From Gerris lacustris (Eukaryota > Arthropoda > Insecta > Hemiptera > Gerridae), in contig OX578282.1 in the NCBI GenBank assembly GCA_951217055.1, forward strand, positions 45,993,329 through 46,057,328: a stretch of 64,000 nt of DNA, written 5' to 3'. The notes below the pieces were generated by a model. It was not told where the DNA came from and ran no database searches. It saw only the letters and a program-made list of their open reading frames with translations. The position numbers were made by a program, and so were the translations under genes. Positions 37,301-50,141 of the stretch are shown here, piece by piece (positions within the stretch are counted from its first letter, which is position 1; each line of letters starts with the position of its first letter).

Positions 37301-40300
37301 AAACGCTCAAAGAGGATACGACAGAAAGTAAAAGTTCTTAGTGCTAAGAGAACAATAGAGGAGATGTAAGAAAGAAAGTTTAGAACGCAAGTTTGGCATT
37401 TTGAAAGTGAACTTATAAGAGAGTAATTGAAACGGTTTTAAGCTTGAGTGTTTAGAAGACTAGAGTTTGTCGCTTGACTTACATCAATAGAAACCACTCC
37501 AAACACCAGGTGCTGCAGAGAAAAAAGCGTCAAACTGTCCAACTATCTGACATCTGTTAGAAGTCCAAGGTATTTTCACTATTAGAGAAATACTTTACTG
37601 TTACATTAGAACTCCCTTGTAGCTAGGTCATGCCTCGCTTCACTTGGATTGTTTCAAACCTTCCAGTACAAACGCAAGTCTTGAATTCTTTTTTTTTCTA
37701 TTTGAAAACACTTAACTAGTCCTCTCTTTGATAGCGATCATAGGACACGAAAACAATTTCCTCCGTCTCTTTTCAATCTCACCTTTTTGATAAGTCTTGA
37801 GATTTAGAAAACTTTGGGATCTAACCAATTTATACAAAGAGCAAAGTAAAAAAATAAAAAGAAGAAACAGTATAATCAAGTTAAAATCTAGAGTAAGCTA
37901 CGTGACAAAAAAATAAAATAACTACATACATAAAAGGTATTTGCTTAAAAAAATAGATACAACTTTACATTTTCAAAAGCCTCGTACAGTTTACTAAAAA
38001 CTATTTACCTGTTTTATAAATAAGTAATAAATGCTGGCTTATTCAATTCAAATATTTTGTACCAAAAAATTAGTAATGTAAACAACTGAAACTTTGAGTG
38101 ATTTTCCAATCTTTTTAACGATATCAGATTTAAAAAGCATGCATTAAAAATCTTGTAAAAACTCATAAAAAGTATGGAGGTAACAAAGAAAAAAAGGATG
38201 ACAGAGAATTTAAGATACAGGTCACTAAAGCAAATATAGAGATTGATTGATAGGTCTAACTATAAAGAAACTTACAGATGAAGTAAAAGTATAAAAGCGA
38301 GGTCTAAAGTAAAAACACATAGAGAAGATACACATATAGGTAGAGAAATCTTAAGAAAAATGTAAAATTACAGATGATAAGATGAAGAGCCCAAAATCCG
38401 GAGAGATAGAAATAGGTACAGATCATAAGTCAATAAGGAAATGTAATAGGACAAGCAATGGAGGAGGGTAGAGGGATAGCTGGTATCTTATCTGTTTGCA
38501 TCAGGATTGTACTTACGGAACTAAAACGGTTTTTATTAACAAGGATATTCTTCAATATTTCATAATTCTCATTCATTCAGTGGAAACTGATAAACTAGAC
38601 TGAGATAAAAAGAGACAAAAAAGGAAAAAGAAAACACTATGGAGGAAAACATAAAATTCATAAAGGAAGGTCTAAAGAAGGGAATCTAAAAGACCTGTCA
38701 GGAAGTTTCAGAGAAAACGGGCTGAATTTGGAAGAAACATCAGAGCTATAAGGAAATGTTACGGATAAGAATCTCGACATTCTCGTGATACTACATAAAT
38801 TCTCTGAGAAAGTACAAGCGTTTCGTCTCATTGAATATTTTCTAGACCTGATATAGGCTTATCTTGAGAAAGTATACTCTTATCTTATCGGAAAAACAAG
38901 ATAAAGGATTTTCATAGGACAGTATCGAAATCCTTTTTATTTTACTCCAAATTTAATTCAATTAGATGAAGCTTCATCTAATCAAGAGGAAAGGTTTTTC
39001 TTTAGATTTGGTATACATCAGGTAATACAGAGTACATATAAATCATCATAAACTTATGTATGAAGTATGCTCTATAAGAATATTTAGAGTATTCTGAATG
39101 AACTAATTATTACGATTATTAAATTTGTAGTTTAATTTAAGTTAGTTTATTTAATAAGTAGACCATCCAGTAACACACGAAAAATAATTAATACGAATAC
39201 TTAAAATAATACTAATAATTAAGCATACCTTGGCCAAATGATGAGGCGAATGTGATGCTGCGCAGGGAAGGAGATCATGTATTGTACCTGTCTTCAGCCT
39301 TAAAATAATCCTCGTTTGATCTTCAGGTTCAGCCTTCACGCTTAACAGCACTGGGCCCAAACTCTCGTCAGAACCAACAAAGTTCACGTGTTCCTGCACA
39401 AAAACAAAATAATTAAACTAGAGGATTGTACAAGGTGTTTGGACTAACTTAAATAAAGAACAATGGGAAAATAAGGGAACTAATTGGTATCAGGTAAAAA
39501 TCTAATAGAAATGGGAAGGAAGGCTGCTTTTAAAGGATATAAAATTTAAGAAATTCTGAAGGAACTCTCATAATTTCCATCTTTATAAAATTTAAACCTT
39601 GATTCACACATAAATTCTACACAAAACAATCCACATTGAAATGTTTAGGAGAAAAAAAAGAGTATTTTAGAATCAGAAGAAAATTTTTATTTTTGTCTGA
39701 TTTTAATGAAATTTAGATGTTAGGTCATAATTAGCCCATTGTTGGTCTCATATAAGTTTTAACCTTCTGCGCCCATTCGTTTCTCTTCCACATGCGCTCA
39801 AACATACTTTTATTTACACCTATATCTTTAAAAGTACATATCTGATAGTTATGAAATTTGGATGGTTTGTCGAAAATCGCACCGTAGATAGCCCAAGATT
39901 AATCAAAACTGGATGCGTTCTTTAAATTTTGCTAAATCGGTACTTTAATTCATGTAAAAAATCAAAACAATTATGACAGATTTAAAAAACGAGGGAAAAT
40001 TAAATAAATTTGACAATAATAGGTTTAAAAGCATAAAATCATAAAATTTTACGAAATAGGACGTGAGGATGCTATGTGCCAATGTGCCACACTAATTGGC
40101 AGACTATTTTGAAGGATTATTCAAGATAACTATAATTAACAGGTTAGCTTCCTCAACTGCGAAGTCATCATTAAACAAAAAGTAGATACTTCAATAAAGT
40201 TTCATGTTACGCTTTCACTTATGGTAACTTAAAGAAAGTCCATCGTCGAACCATTAATCAAAACAATTGACCAACAATTTGTGGGTATTTGGAATTAAAA

Positions 40301-43300
40301 CCACGGAAACATTTCCCTACGATACTTTCAGTAAGAGAGGAGAAATCAGCAATGCATTCTTGGAAACAAGATTTACAACTATTCAAAGTTTACAATACAA
40401 ATAGAGAATGAAGTCTGCAAAATGAATTCGACAAACTGCAGCTTTAATGATAAGAATTTCACTTAGAAACTATTCATTCGAATTAATCAGAGAAATCTTT
40501 TATACTTAATTTTATATTGAAGTAACACAGTGGCGTACACAGGGGGGGGCCCTGGCCCCCCCCGAAATGATTACATACCTAAGACCCGCCATACACTTAA
40601 AACCAAAAAAACTCAGTAATGACAGATGCATTCGAATTGGCTGTAAATATTTTCCAATAAAAAGAATTAATTAAGTATTATCTTATGGTGTGTATACACT
40701 TAATCACCCCAAATTAGCTCGGCCCGGATTTGCCGATAGAATTAAATTTATTAAACACTATACCGGCCCAACTGTCGGCTGGGCCCGGATTTTGCCGATT
40801 GAATTAAATTTATTAAACACTATACCGGCCCAACTGTCGGCTGGGCCCGGATTTTGCCGATGGAATTAAATTTATTAAAGATTATACCGGCCCGACTGTC
40901 GGCTGGGCCCGGATTTTGCCGATGGAATTAAATTTATTAAACACTATACCGGCCCAACTGTCGGCTGGGCCCGGATTTTGCCGATGGAATTAAATTTATT
41001 AAACACTATACCGGCCCGACTGTCGGCTGGGCCCGGATTTTGCCGATGGAATTAAATTTATTAAACACTATACCGGCCCGACTGTCGGCTGGGCCCGGAT
41101 TTTGCCGATGGAATTAAATTTATTAAACACTATACCGGCCCAACTGTCGGCTGGGCCCGGATTTTGCCGATGGAATTAAATTTATTAAACACTATACCGG
41201 CCAGACTGTCGGCTGGGCCCGGATTTCGCCGATGGAATTAAATTTATTAAAGATTATACCGGCCCGACTGACGGCTGGGCCCGGATTTTGCCGATGGAAT
41301 TGAATTTATTAAACACTATACCGGCCCGACTGTCGGCTGGGCCCGGATTTTTGTCGATGAAACTAAAACTATTAAACACTATAGCGGCCCGATTTTGGCT
41401 GGACCGAGATTTTTGCTGATGGAATTAGATTCATTGAATTTAATTAGGATGCATGAAATAAATCGGCTCATTTGCCGACTAGGCCTTGATTTTTGCCATT
41501 GGAACTAAAAACATTAAACTTGATCGACCCGATTTCGGTTGCCCATTGATCTTGATCGGCCCGATTTTTCGCAAATTGAATTCAATGATTTTTTTGTGGT
41601 TTTAGTCCAGTTCCGTAGCATAGGTTGCATTATAGGACAGCTTCAATTCATTACGAATCCTAATGCATTGAATTGAATTTGGATTCGTAAAAATAGACTG
41701 CTCCGATTGACAGCTAGGCCCGGATTTTTTGCTATAGAATTAAGTGCATTGAATTGATTAGGATGAGTACAATTAATCGGCCTGATTGCTAGTAGGCCCG
41801 ATTTTGTCGATGGAAACTATGCATCAAAATAAATTGGGATGCGTTCAATAATAGACCCGATTGCCGGCTCGGCCTAGGTGTTAAGCACATTAAATTAAAT
41901 GAGGCCCGAGTCAACTCGATCTTTTGCCGATTGAATTAAATTAATTGAATTAAAATATGCACACTAGACTGGCTTGAACGGGAAAATGATGGTTGTGGAT
42001 TTCAGTAGAAAAGTTTTGTTTTGGACCAGGATTGTGTGTAGAACGCTACGTGGGTCCTCTTGTCTATGCGGCATTTCCCTCTTGCTGACTCAGGTCGGAC
42101 TAGTGTTCGTCGACATGTAGTGGGAAAACAGAGGCAATATAAATAAATCGGTTTATCATTTTGTGAAAAAACTGATTCATATTGCATAGTAATAGTAAAT
42201 TTAAATCTAAAAACTCAAAAAGCGTTCAGAAAACATTTGATGTTAAATGTCCCATGTAATTACCCAGCGAATGAGCGAATGATTCTTTTGTTTTGCAATA
42301 GGTATTTAATTTTCTTAGAGAAGAATTCTCTTCTAGATAAAAATTTGAAATTCGTATGTGCTCCAAATCCACGTTTGCTTTTGCAGTATGGATCACGTTT
42401 TGCTTCCGAGCTTACCAAAGGAAACGGACGATATATGACAGTTCTGAAGAACGAACAATTTTTATGTCTCCGATTTCAAAAATTCCAAGACAGAAATCTG
42501 TTCAACATTAGGGCACAGTTTGGGTCCCGTGTCCGCCTGTCCTTCAATTTTTGCGAACCAACATATCTTAAAAGCTATTCGTCCAATTTTATTGAAATTT
42601 TGATGGTAGGTCATAATTAGCCAGGTTATAACATTGCTGATCCCGTATAAGTTTCAATCTTCTGCACCTATTTATTTCTCTTCCACATTCGCACAGACAT
42701 ACATTTATTTACACCTATATCTTCAAAAGTACTCATCTCATTTTTATGAAATTTTAATGGTTTGTTTAAAGTAGCCCGCAGATAACGCAAGAATAATTTC
42801 AACCGTCTGCGCTCTTAAAATATTGCTATATTGATACTTTATTCATGTTAAATTTACTCAATTTTCCCTCCTTTTTTAAATTAGTCAAAATTGGTTTGAT
42901 TTTTACATGATTTAAAGTATCAATTTACCAAAATTTAAACAGCGTAGACAGTTTAAATTAATCTGTGAGCTTCTATCAGATAAGTTTTATAAAATCAGAT
43001 GAATATTTTTGAAGATAAGGTGTATATAAATGTATGTGTGTGCACATGTGGAAGAGAAATGGTGGCAGGTGGAGAAATGTGGTGGAGGGAAATGGGACCA
43101 GAAGATTGGACCTCATATAGGACCAACAATGGACTTTTTATATGCTAATTTACTGCCATCCGAATTTTATTAAAATCGAAAAAGTAGTTTTTAAGAATTG
43201 TTCGCAATGATTGAGCGAGAGACAGACTAACAGCCAGAAACGGGATCAAAAATGTCTGATAACTGGAACAGATTTCTGTCTTGGAATTATTGGAATCGGA

Positions 43301-46300
43301 GACATAATCGTTCTTTAGAACGATCACATCACATAGTGAGGTGTTACCTCATAGGATTTTAATTTAATTAAATATGAGGTTAGAAATTGAAATTAGAGTG
43401 TTGAAAAGGGGGAGAAATTACAATTATAATAAATTATGGGGTATGCTAAACCCGCATGTAAATCTAATTAGGTTGGGCCCCCCCCGAAAAAATTTTCTGT
43501 GTACGCTACTGAAGTAACACAATCATTTTTCACAACCAAAAAAACGCATCTTCACACAAAGCAAGCAATGCCACAAGAGTTCTACAAACTTGGAGTTTAA
43601 AGGCGGACAACAAAAAAGATTTTTTGTTATGTATAACAAGTGATATAATTTCCAAGAAAAAACCATTGGGTTAGGTCTTCAATAATAGTAGGGGAAATTA
43701 CGTAGATTAATTATTCATATTAGGTTTTTTCGGGTTTTAAGGTTCATTAAATCATTTTTATTGTAATTATTATACGGTTTTAGCACTCTTCTACTGACCA
43801 CAAGACTAAGATTACTTCCCATTTCAATTTAGAGTTATAGGCATTCACTAGCCTCGCTTTATAATCTTTAATTTCAGAGTTTATACACAATACCTAAGAA
43901 TCGGAACAGAAAAAGGAATCGGGTTCAAGGTCGATACTAACCTCTATACTTTTTTTTACATTCTTTTCAGATTATAACATCCTGAAATATATATAAATAT
44001 TAGATAATAAATAAAAATTGATCTATTAGACGTTTTTATTTTATCCTTACTCAAAGCAATAATACGGATCAAAGTGTTCTGCGTCGGTGTAAAAAATGTA
44101 TATTTAACTTATTAGCGTGTACCTTAACCTTGGTAAGAAATATACTGTTTCAAAAATAAATATATCCTTTTAGATTATTAATTCTCGGACAAACTCTTTG
44201 ACTTTAAGAAGGGATAAATATTATGAATAAATTATGTTTATACGGAAAAGAGAAAGGGATGTATTAGGATTTACAAATTTTTTTTTCTCTTCGTATTAGA
44301 ATGGAAATAACAAGCGATTTTTCTTTTTTTCCGATCTGGTTTTTAGATTCGTGATTCTTAAACATGACGTGAAAATAAAATGTAGATTTACCTCATATTT
44401 CAATCTTCGGTTTGAAAAATAATGTTTTCTATCTCATTACTAAAATGATTGATTCTGTTTTCGACACATATTTTTAGAGGGAAAACTTATTGGCGGTAAA
44501 ACTTTTTTCGCCGAAGCTTGATGCCAGACTTCTTTGTGTCTAGAAATACTTTTGATTCATGTGTGTTAAACGTGATAAATGTTTAGACTCATGGTCCAAT
44601 CTATAAATCAGACAATTTTTCAACCCTTTTGTTAAAAACAAAATATGAAAAGTGGGAGGAAAAAGTTAAAAAAAAAAAAACTTATATTTTCATTGATATT
44701 AAAATAGTGCATTTTTTCCCCCATATACAAAACAGAATTTATTGTATTGAACTAAATATTAATAATTTCAAGCTGGAGAAAAAACTAACACATTTATTTT
44801 CTACAGCTTTTTCATATATTATAGGCTTAATTTTAATTTTTTATCCTAATTTAATTTTCTAAAACAATGTATTAAATACATAAATTGTTTAGCTATAATA
44901 ATTAGAATTCTATTTATTATTACATTAAAGAGTAATAGTATAAAAGAGGAGGAAAAACCAAAAGGTTCATCCTTGTGGCAATTATGCATTAGTGAAGATA
45001 ATAACTATGTACTAACTTTGACGCGGGTAAAATGATAATAATTGTGATAACAACTCTCACATAATTCTTAAACTATATAGTTATTGCTCTATATTGTTAT
45101 TTCTATTTCGAAGATTGAGAGTGGAATGCTGAAACTTAATTGAGGAATTTTTTTAATACTTTAGCTTAATTAGAATAATGCGTTTTATCTTCTCTTTAAT
45201 AGAATGAAAGTTCATTGTACAGGAAAGAATATGATAACTTTTTAAATTTTTAACATAATATAGGGGAATACATTAGTAGTTTTATGCAAGAAAATGTTTC
45301 CTAATTACTTTGCGCGAAACCGCGAATATTACGATGTCACGTACAAACTATGTAGGGAAAAAAAGAATTCGCATATTTCTAAAAGGGAAAAGAAAAAAAA
45401 TGCATTCCATAACATTAATTGTTGTCTATTTGGTTTCCTTTTCTTAAGTAACACATAAAAAAAGAAATAAAACTATTGCGAGCTAACTTGAGTTTTTGTA
45501 ATTGTTGGTTAAAAAAAGCTACAAATGCAAAGGAACTAATTTTCGCATTAGTAATTTCTCCCAGAGGTTCAGGAACTTTTTAAATGGAGTCAGTAAACTT
45601 AAGTTTATGAACTCTAGTAGGCTCATGAAAGCAAAGTATAGGCCAGAGAACAATGGTGCGAATTTTCACACGGGTCTCAAAAACGAAACTGGCCGTCAAA
45701 ATAAAACTAAACAATTAGCATTGCACATAGAAAACATAGAAGTATGGCTTCAAAAAATAAAAAAAATATAAAAAATTGAAAAATATAATACCACTGGTAA
45801 CAAAGAAATAAAATAAGCAAGCCGATTGCTGATTTTTTTAAAAAATATTTTACGGAATACAGCAGAATGAAAAACAGGATGCATCAGATAAATCTAAAAT
45901 GAATATAAATTCAAACGTATGTTAACAAATTAGTGATTAAGATATCACAATTTTAAATGATAACAGACTTTTTATTTATATATTATTTTAAAAATATTTT
46001 CTAAAAAAACATTTTAATTTTCATAGTTGTTTTAGTTTATACCTTCAAATCATATGCTTGAGGTATAAAATATCACTGAGCGCTACAAAGATAAGAATCG
46101 TTACTATGATCGTATTAGTTATATTTAATACCTTCACATTTATGTTTTTTTTTTTTTTTTTGTTTTTTTTTTTGTTTTTTTCATTTCTTAATATTAAGAC
46201 CACTTCATGTCAACTTGGTAATTGCGACGTCAAAATAATATTTTCCATCTGAACTCAAGATGTTGACAAAAATGTCATCATAAAATGTAATCATAATTAT

Positions 46301-47108
46301 GTTTCAGGAGGGCTCTAAGACTAAAGAGTACTTTATAAATGTTTCAAAGAATTTCTTTTTTCCAAAAGAGTTTGGGAGACTAACTAAAATTGTATTCAAG
46401 TTGTTAAGTACTTTATTTCTCAAAAAAGCACATTTCTAGTCGTTAAATATGGCCGTACTATGTTATACTTTAATCTCTTAAACTTTGACTTTATATTTTC
46501 ACTACATCAAATGTAAAAAAAAATTATTTACACTCCGTCACACTCAAAATTCATTTACAATTTGACAAAAACAAAAAAAAGCAACAAAATTGAATCACGT
46601 TAAATTTACTATTTAAAAACCAAAATCACAACAAAAAAAGTATAAGAAAAATTTTATTTATAAAAGTGACTTCAACTAAGTTTTTTTGAAAACTTAAAAA
46701 AAACCTTAGTTAAAAAGTGTTTTTTGAAGGGGTGAGGTTTGAAACGTAGTTTGTTTTTCCAAACCACTTGATCCTAATGAGATTTCAGAGAGCCGCCAAC
46801 TTCCCCTCTCCGACTTAACCCAGAGATTTAAGCCCTTCAAGGGTAGGAAAGGACTTATAACCCAGTTAAAAGTAAATTAAAAACCTTATATTCTCACCTT
46901 GAAACCTAAAAAAACCATTGAAATCACCTAACTCTTAATCATTTTTTTTTTTAAGTGGTGTGATATGTATTTACACTAAATAGAGTATTGAGAATCTTGA
47001 TATGTGGATGTGAGTTGTGTGTGTGACATTTGTTTTCACTGAATTGGGCCATTGGGTTTTAAATATGAGTGCGACATAAATATACACTCGTCTAATACAT
47101 CGATTGAG

Positions 47109-47171
<63 letters not shown>

Positions 47172-50141
47172 GTGTGTGGATGGAAGGATAAGTGAATTAT
47201 ATCTATAAAACATTTTTTTAACTCCCGACCAACCACAACCGAGGAAAACAAGGGACGACGACAAAATTCAAGATGATGGCCGCAGTAAAATATAAAGATG
47301 ATTTAAAATCCCAGTTCACCCCCTCTCACTACCCCTTTTAACTTTTTAAAACCTAAGAAGGGGTAACCAAAAAAAAAAAAAAAAAAAAAAAAAAAAAGCG
47401 CGAGGGATATTAATTAAAAAAAGATTTATAATCTACCCCGAGGGTAGAAGAGGGTGGACGTTTTTGCCTCGTTTCGGGAAAAGATTATTATTTAATTACG
47501 AAAAAAATTATAATTATTTTCAGCGAGGGGAGAGAAGATTGTGCAGGTGATATTCCACCGTTAGTCTAAATTACAGAAGTAAAGCAAGAAATTAATTTGA
47601 ATAAAACAGCACCGAAGTAATAATAAAAAAAATTAAAACGATGGTAGTAGATTTCAAATCAAATTAAATATTAGCTAGTCGTATTCCTACTTTATAATCA
47701 TCAATAGAATAGAAGAATATTATATTATAGATTATATAGATAAGAAAGGATACTGCTGTGTTCTACACGTTATGGAAAAGATCATTTTTAATAAGTCTAC
47801 CTGTATTTGTGCTTTTCTTGTCTTAAAAACTTTCTTTTTGTAAATAAATATCATATAAATCTGAAGTTATACTAAGTAAAATTGGAAGACTAAAATGCCA
47901 AAGCCTTTGGCGAAAAATAAATGATAGGATTGTTAGTCTCTAACTCGTTAATATTAATAGAAGGATACTGGGCAATTATATCGTAAGTTGGACCGCAAAA
48001 TGAAGATTCTAAAACCAGTTTATTTTAGTAATCCTATCCGATGATGAACTTTGTAAGTCAGACTTCTAATGACTAATCGACAACAGAAATGACGTCACTA
48101 GAGTAGAATGATCTCATCTGCCAAGTTATAAGTATGCTTGGAGAGTAAATAGAAGGTAATAGTAGAAAAATACAAATATATTATATAATTAGGTATAATC
48201 TATAATAAGTAATAGATATAATAATATTATGTCGTATATCTGAAAATATTAAGATATAATAAATATTTAAGTATTAATTATTGAGTTATTTATAAATACA
48301 TATTAAGTACGTCTAAGTAACTAGAAGAAATGACTAAAATCTTCTAAAAAAAGAAATTATTCTTTGAAAAATTTAAAAATCCTAAATAAATACGAGTAAT
48401 TCAAAATCAAGTAAAAGTTCACGGTCGAAGAGATAAAAATAAAAAAGATTGGACAGGCTTCATATCAAAAAGTTAGGATAAGCTCCTAGACTTTCAAATT
48501 TTACTGAAGCTGTCAAATACAACTCACCTTGACGCCTGAAAGCAGACGGCTGTCAATAAAGTATCCCTGAAATATCCGGGCTAAGAGAAACCCACATGAC
48601 ACACTAGTTTCGTTATAAAAATGCATCCATTTGCAAAATGTTAAATTTAAGATACATTATATTTATACGCATTATTTATTTAGTTTACATTTTTTTTTTT
48701 TTTTTTTATATATTGTAAAACAAAATGTATAAACTTAATGTGATATTTCCTAAATAAAAACAGTAATAAATAAAAGAGTGATATTTATATTTTCCTTTAA
48801 AACTATTAGAAACCCTATACAATCTTACGAGGCATTATGATCCAGTTACTCTTTTGCATTAAAAACTATAATCATTTTTACACTTTTACGGGATATAATA
48901 TGGTTAAAAAATAACTAGTACTTGCATGAACACTATAAAATTATTCAAATAAAATATAAATTTCAAGTTGTTACTAGCCTAAAATTAAAATGGTTATAAG
49001 GATGAATTACGTTTTTTTGCAGCAAAAAAAAAAAAAAAAAAAAAAAAAATCAAGTTAGGCCATTTAATGGTTCTAAGAAGAAAAAAGTTCGAAAACTTAA
49101 ATACCTCGTCCTTCCGTGGTAAAAAATCCCTCAAAAAAGATGAAAGTTCGTGTCACGTAAAAAAAGTAAGATGCTAAAGAAAAAGAAGAACTCTTGAAAA
49201 CTTTTAAGGTGTCAAAAAAATGATGTCACAGTAACAATATATCATAGCTTTAGCAAAGTTATCTTATATATAAAGAAAGAAAGACATTGGAAAGAGTTGT
49301 GCCTGTAATGGAAAGAGAGACAGCTCTTGAAATGCTCTTAGAAACTTCTGCAGGAAGTTTTTCAAGAGAGTATTAAAGTGGTCTTTTCTAAATACCTGAA
49401 TGGGACCTTCGAATTAAAGAGAAAAATAAAAGGGAATGTAACTTGTATTTCCACATAAAGACCGACAAACTTGGATAATTTTAAAAGACTGGAAAAGTAG
49501 GCTTGTTTTGGAATTGACTCTTTTTAATTTTGGCAATTAGTTCTGTCAGGTTAGACAAGTAAATAACTACACTTTTAAAAAGCTTTTTGTGTACATATTT
49601 TTATTTGACGAAAAGACGCTGTGTTATTTCAGTTGAGCAATAAGAATTTACTTCTAGAATGACAAATAATATAATTAGGAGTAAAATAGTTTGAATTTTC
49701 TCGTCAATTTCCGATAAGAAACTCTTACTTATAATTATTTTAATTATTTTCGTACTTAAATGTTTTTTTTTTATTTCGTTAGGGTTTAATCAATTGCAAT
49801 TCACGAATAAACGAGAAATGTTCTAAGCCGTTTATCTGGTAAACATTGCTGTTAAAAAAAACCTATTAATCTATTTTAATACCTAGTTATATTTGCAGAA
49901 TGATTATAATTTTGAGATTATCTACCTTGCCGAGGAAATGTGTTCTGTAAGCCCTTGCTTCTTCTTGAAGTGAAGGCGGGAGAGTCGGAGGTGGCTGGGC
50001 GTCAAGCCAGTATCCTCCACCGTGTGGAAGAACGACCTGGGGATATGGACCAGGACCTCTGAGGACAGACTCCAGGGCGAGTCGACTGCTGGCCACCGAC
50101 TCATCGTAACTTGATTGTGATGTCCTCTCCTCACGGGAACT
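31364..50141 (-). CDS. RAP1GAP: Rap1 GTPase-activating protein (RAP1GAP type), ten exons, N-terminus not found
   Basis: Exons in transcript order: 50141-49926, 39393-39229, 34586-34348, 33792-33641, 33345-33219, 33098-32933, 32817-32578, 32465-32377, 32258-32045, 31507-31364 (stop TAA 31366-31364). All junctions keep frame with GT-AG borders; 583 residues. The product stimulates GTP hydrolysis by Rap1. Seen: [15 protein letters not shown] and HFLGK (first exon), the dimerisation-side region over the next two exons, then the catalytic core with [29 protein letters not shown] (the N of GND, about residue 259, is the catalytic 'Asn thumb' of RapGAPs), [26 protein letters not shown] and [21 protein letters not shown]. 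The tail keeps [13 protein letters not shown], as in vertebrate RAP1GAP, and ends in a heptad-rich segment (residues about 525-570). Human RAP1GAP is about 660 residues, so roughly 70-80 N-terminal residues, including any GoLoco motif, should lie in exon(s) above 50141, which I could not find. The introns of 4.6 and 10.5 kb are repeat-filled. Confidence 0.93.
31628..31692 (+). repeat. Repeat family A fragment (start hairpin only)
   Basis: GCTTCCGAGCTTACCGAAGG followed by the GTTCTGAAGAACGAAC block lies in the last intron of the Rap1GAP gene. Only the first 65 bases of the family are present, about 120 bases upstream of the last exon in transcript direction. Confidence 0.75.
36005..36419. mobile_element. 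Tc1/mariner-like MITE, 415 bp, TA-flanked
   Basis: The left end TCGATGGCGTACAAGGAAAA is inverted at the right (TTTTCCTTGTACGCCATCGA), with about 35 bases of near-perfect complementarity, and TA on both sides (36003-36004, 36420-36421). A word of the type CTCACYAAGTCA recurs several times inside. The ends start TCGA like the MITE at 24255, but the rest differs. Confidence 0.8.
37024..37195 (+). repeat. Penelope-like fragment with degenerate hammerhead-like core
   Basis: Shares GACTTTGCATGACTCACCC, GACGAAAGCTGCTTTGAT and TTTACGTGGAGAAAC with the copy at 53245-53400, in the same order. The core reads CTCATAA, an imperfect GGCCT...AGGAC stem, then GAAA, so it is degenerate. A + strand frame over it is not credible as protein. 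Confidence 0.5.
39694..40111 (+). repeat. Repeat family A, 3' part
   Basis: Begins at the TCTGATTTTAATGAAATTT block and runs to the family end CCACACTAATTGGCAGACTA, including TCTCTTCCACATGCGC. The start hairpin is missing. Confidence 0.7.
40719..41410 (+). repeat. 62-bp tandem satellite, about 11 copies
   Basis: The word GGGCCCGGAT recurs exactly every 62 bases from 40781 to 41339. Each unit joins a GC-rich half (CCGGCCCGACTGTCGGCTGG) to an AT-rich half (AATTAAATTTATTAAACACT). Unit variants are CCAACTG/CCGACTG and AAACACT/AAAGATT. The GC-rich half can fold (CCGAC against GTCGG). Diverged copies continue to about 41960. Confidence 0.95.
42400..43335. repeat. Head-to-head (inverted) pair of family A repeats
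   Basis: A + copy (42400 to about 42868, from GCTTCCGAGCTTACCAAAGG) meets a - copy (about 42869-43335, ending GTTCTTTAGAACGATCACAT). The join lies in the AAATTGAGTAAATTT-like AT-rich part, so the pair forms a palindrome nearly 1 kb long. A 127-codon + frame across the first copy is spurious. Confidence 0.75.
47109..47178. repeat. CA/TA/TG compound microsatellite
   Basis: (CA)n, then about 22 TA units, then (TG)n. The arrangement is self-complementary, so the whole 70 bases can form a hairpin or cruciform. It creates two long false frames on the - strand. Confidence 0.9.

Larger units (their letters stand above)
34587..39228 (-). other. Rap1GAP intron of 4.6 kb
   Basis: Holds the TA-flanked MITE at 36005-36419 and a Penelope-like fragment at 37024-37195. 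A perfect 22-bp palindrome lies at 38961-38982 (centre GAAGCTTC). Apart from these I see only AT-rich DNA and no exon. Confidence 0.6.
40528..43511. mobile_element. Non-autonomous hAT-type element, 2984 bp, carrying a satellite array
   Basis: The ends are CAGTGGCGTACACAG and CTGTGTACGCTACTG, inverted copies with one mismatch. An exact 8-bp direct duplication AAGTAACA flanks them (40520-40527 and 43512-43519). Just inside each end is a G/C-run block (GGGGGGGGCCC... and ...GGGCCCCCCCC). The interior holds the 62-bp array (40719-41410), a zone of older, diverged array copies (to about 41960) and an inverted pair of family A repeats (42400-43335). No transposase frame was found. It lies in the 10.5-kb Rap1GAP intron. 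Confidence 0.88.
39394..49925 (-). other. Rap1GAP intron of 10.5 kb
   Basis: Contains a family A part copy, the 2984-bp hAT-type element (40528-43511), and a CA/TA/TG microsatellite (47109-47178). It also has poly(A)/poly(T) runs (47370-47396, 48689-48708, 49023-49049). From 43520 to 47100 and from 47400 to 49900 I see nothing beyond AT-rich DNA; the frames at 44629 and 45502 are chance. Confidence 0.6.

Noticed and set aside
40719..41410. CRISPR-like array
   Set aside because: The units are contiguous 62-bp tandem copies without unique spacers, in eukaryotic DNA.
42237..42620. 127-codon + frame
   Set aside because: It crosses a family A repeat; other copies of the repeat do not keep the frame open.
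45502..45771. 89-codon + frame with lysine/asparagine-rich sequence
   Set aside because: Composition matches AT-rich non-coding DNA, there is no ATG at its start, and it lies inside a Rap1GAP intron.
46971..47264. 97- and 71-codon - strand frames
   Set aside because: Much of the translation is the TA/CA microsatellite (alternating IY and CV residues).
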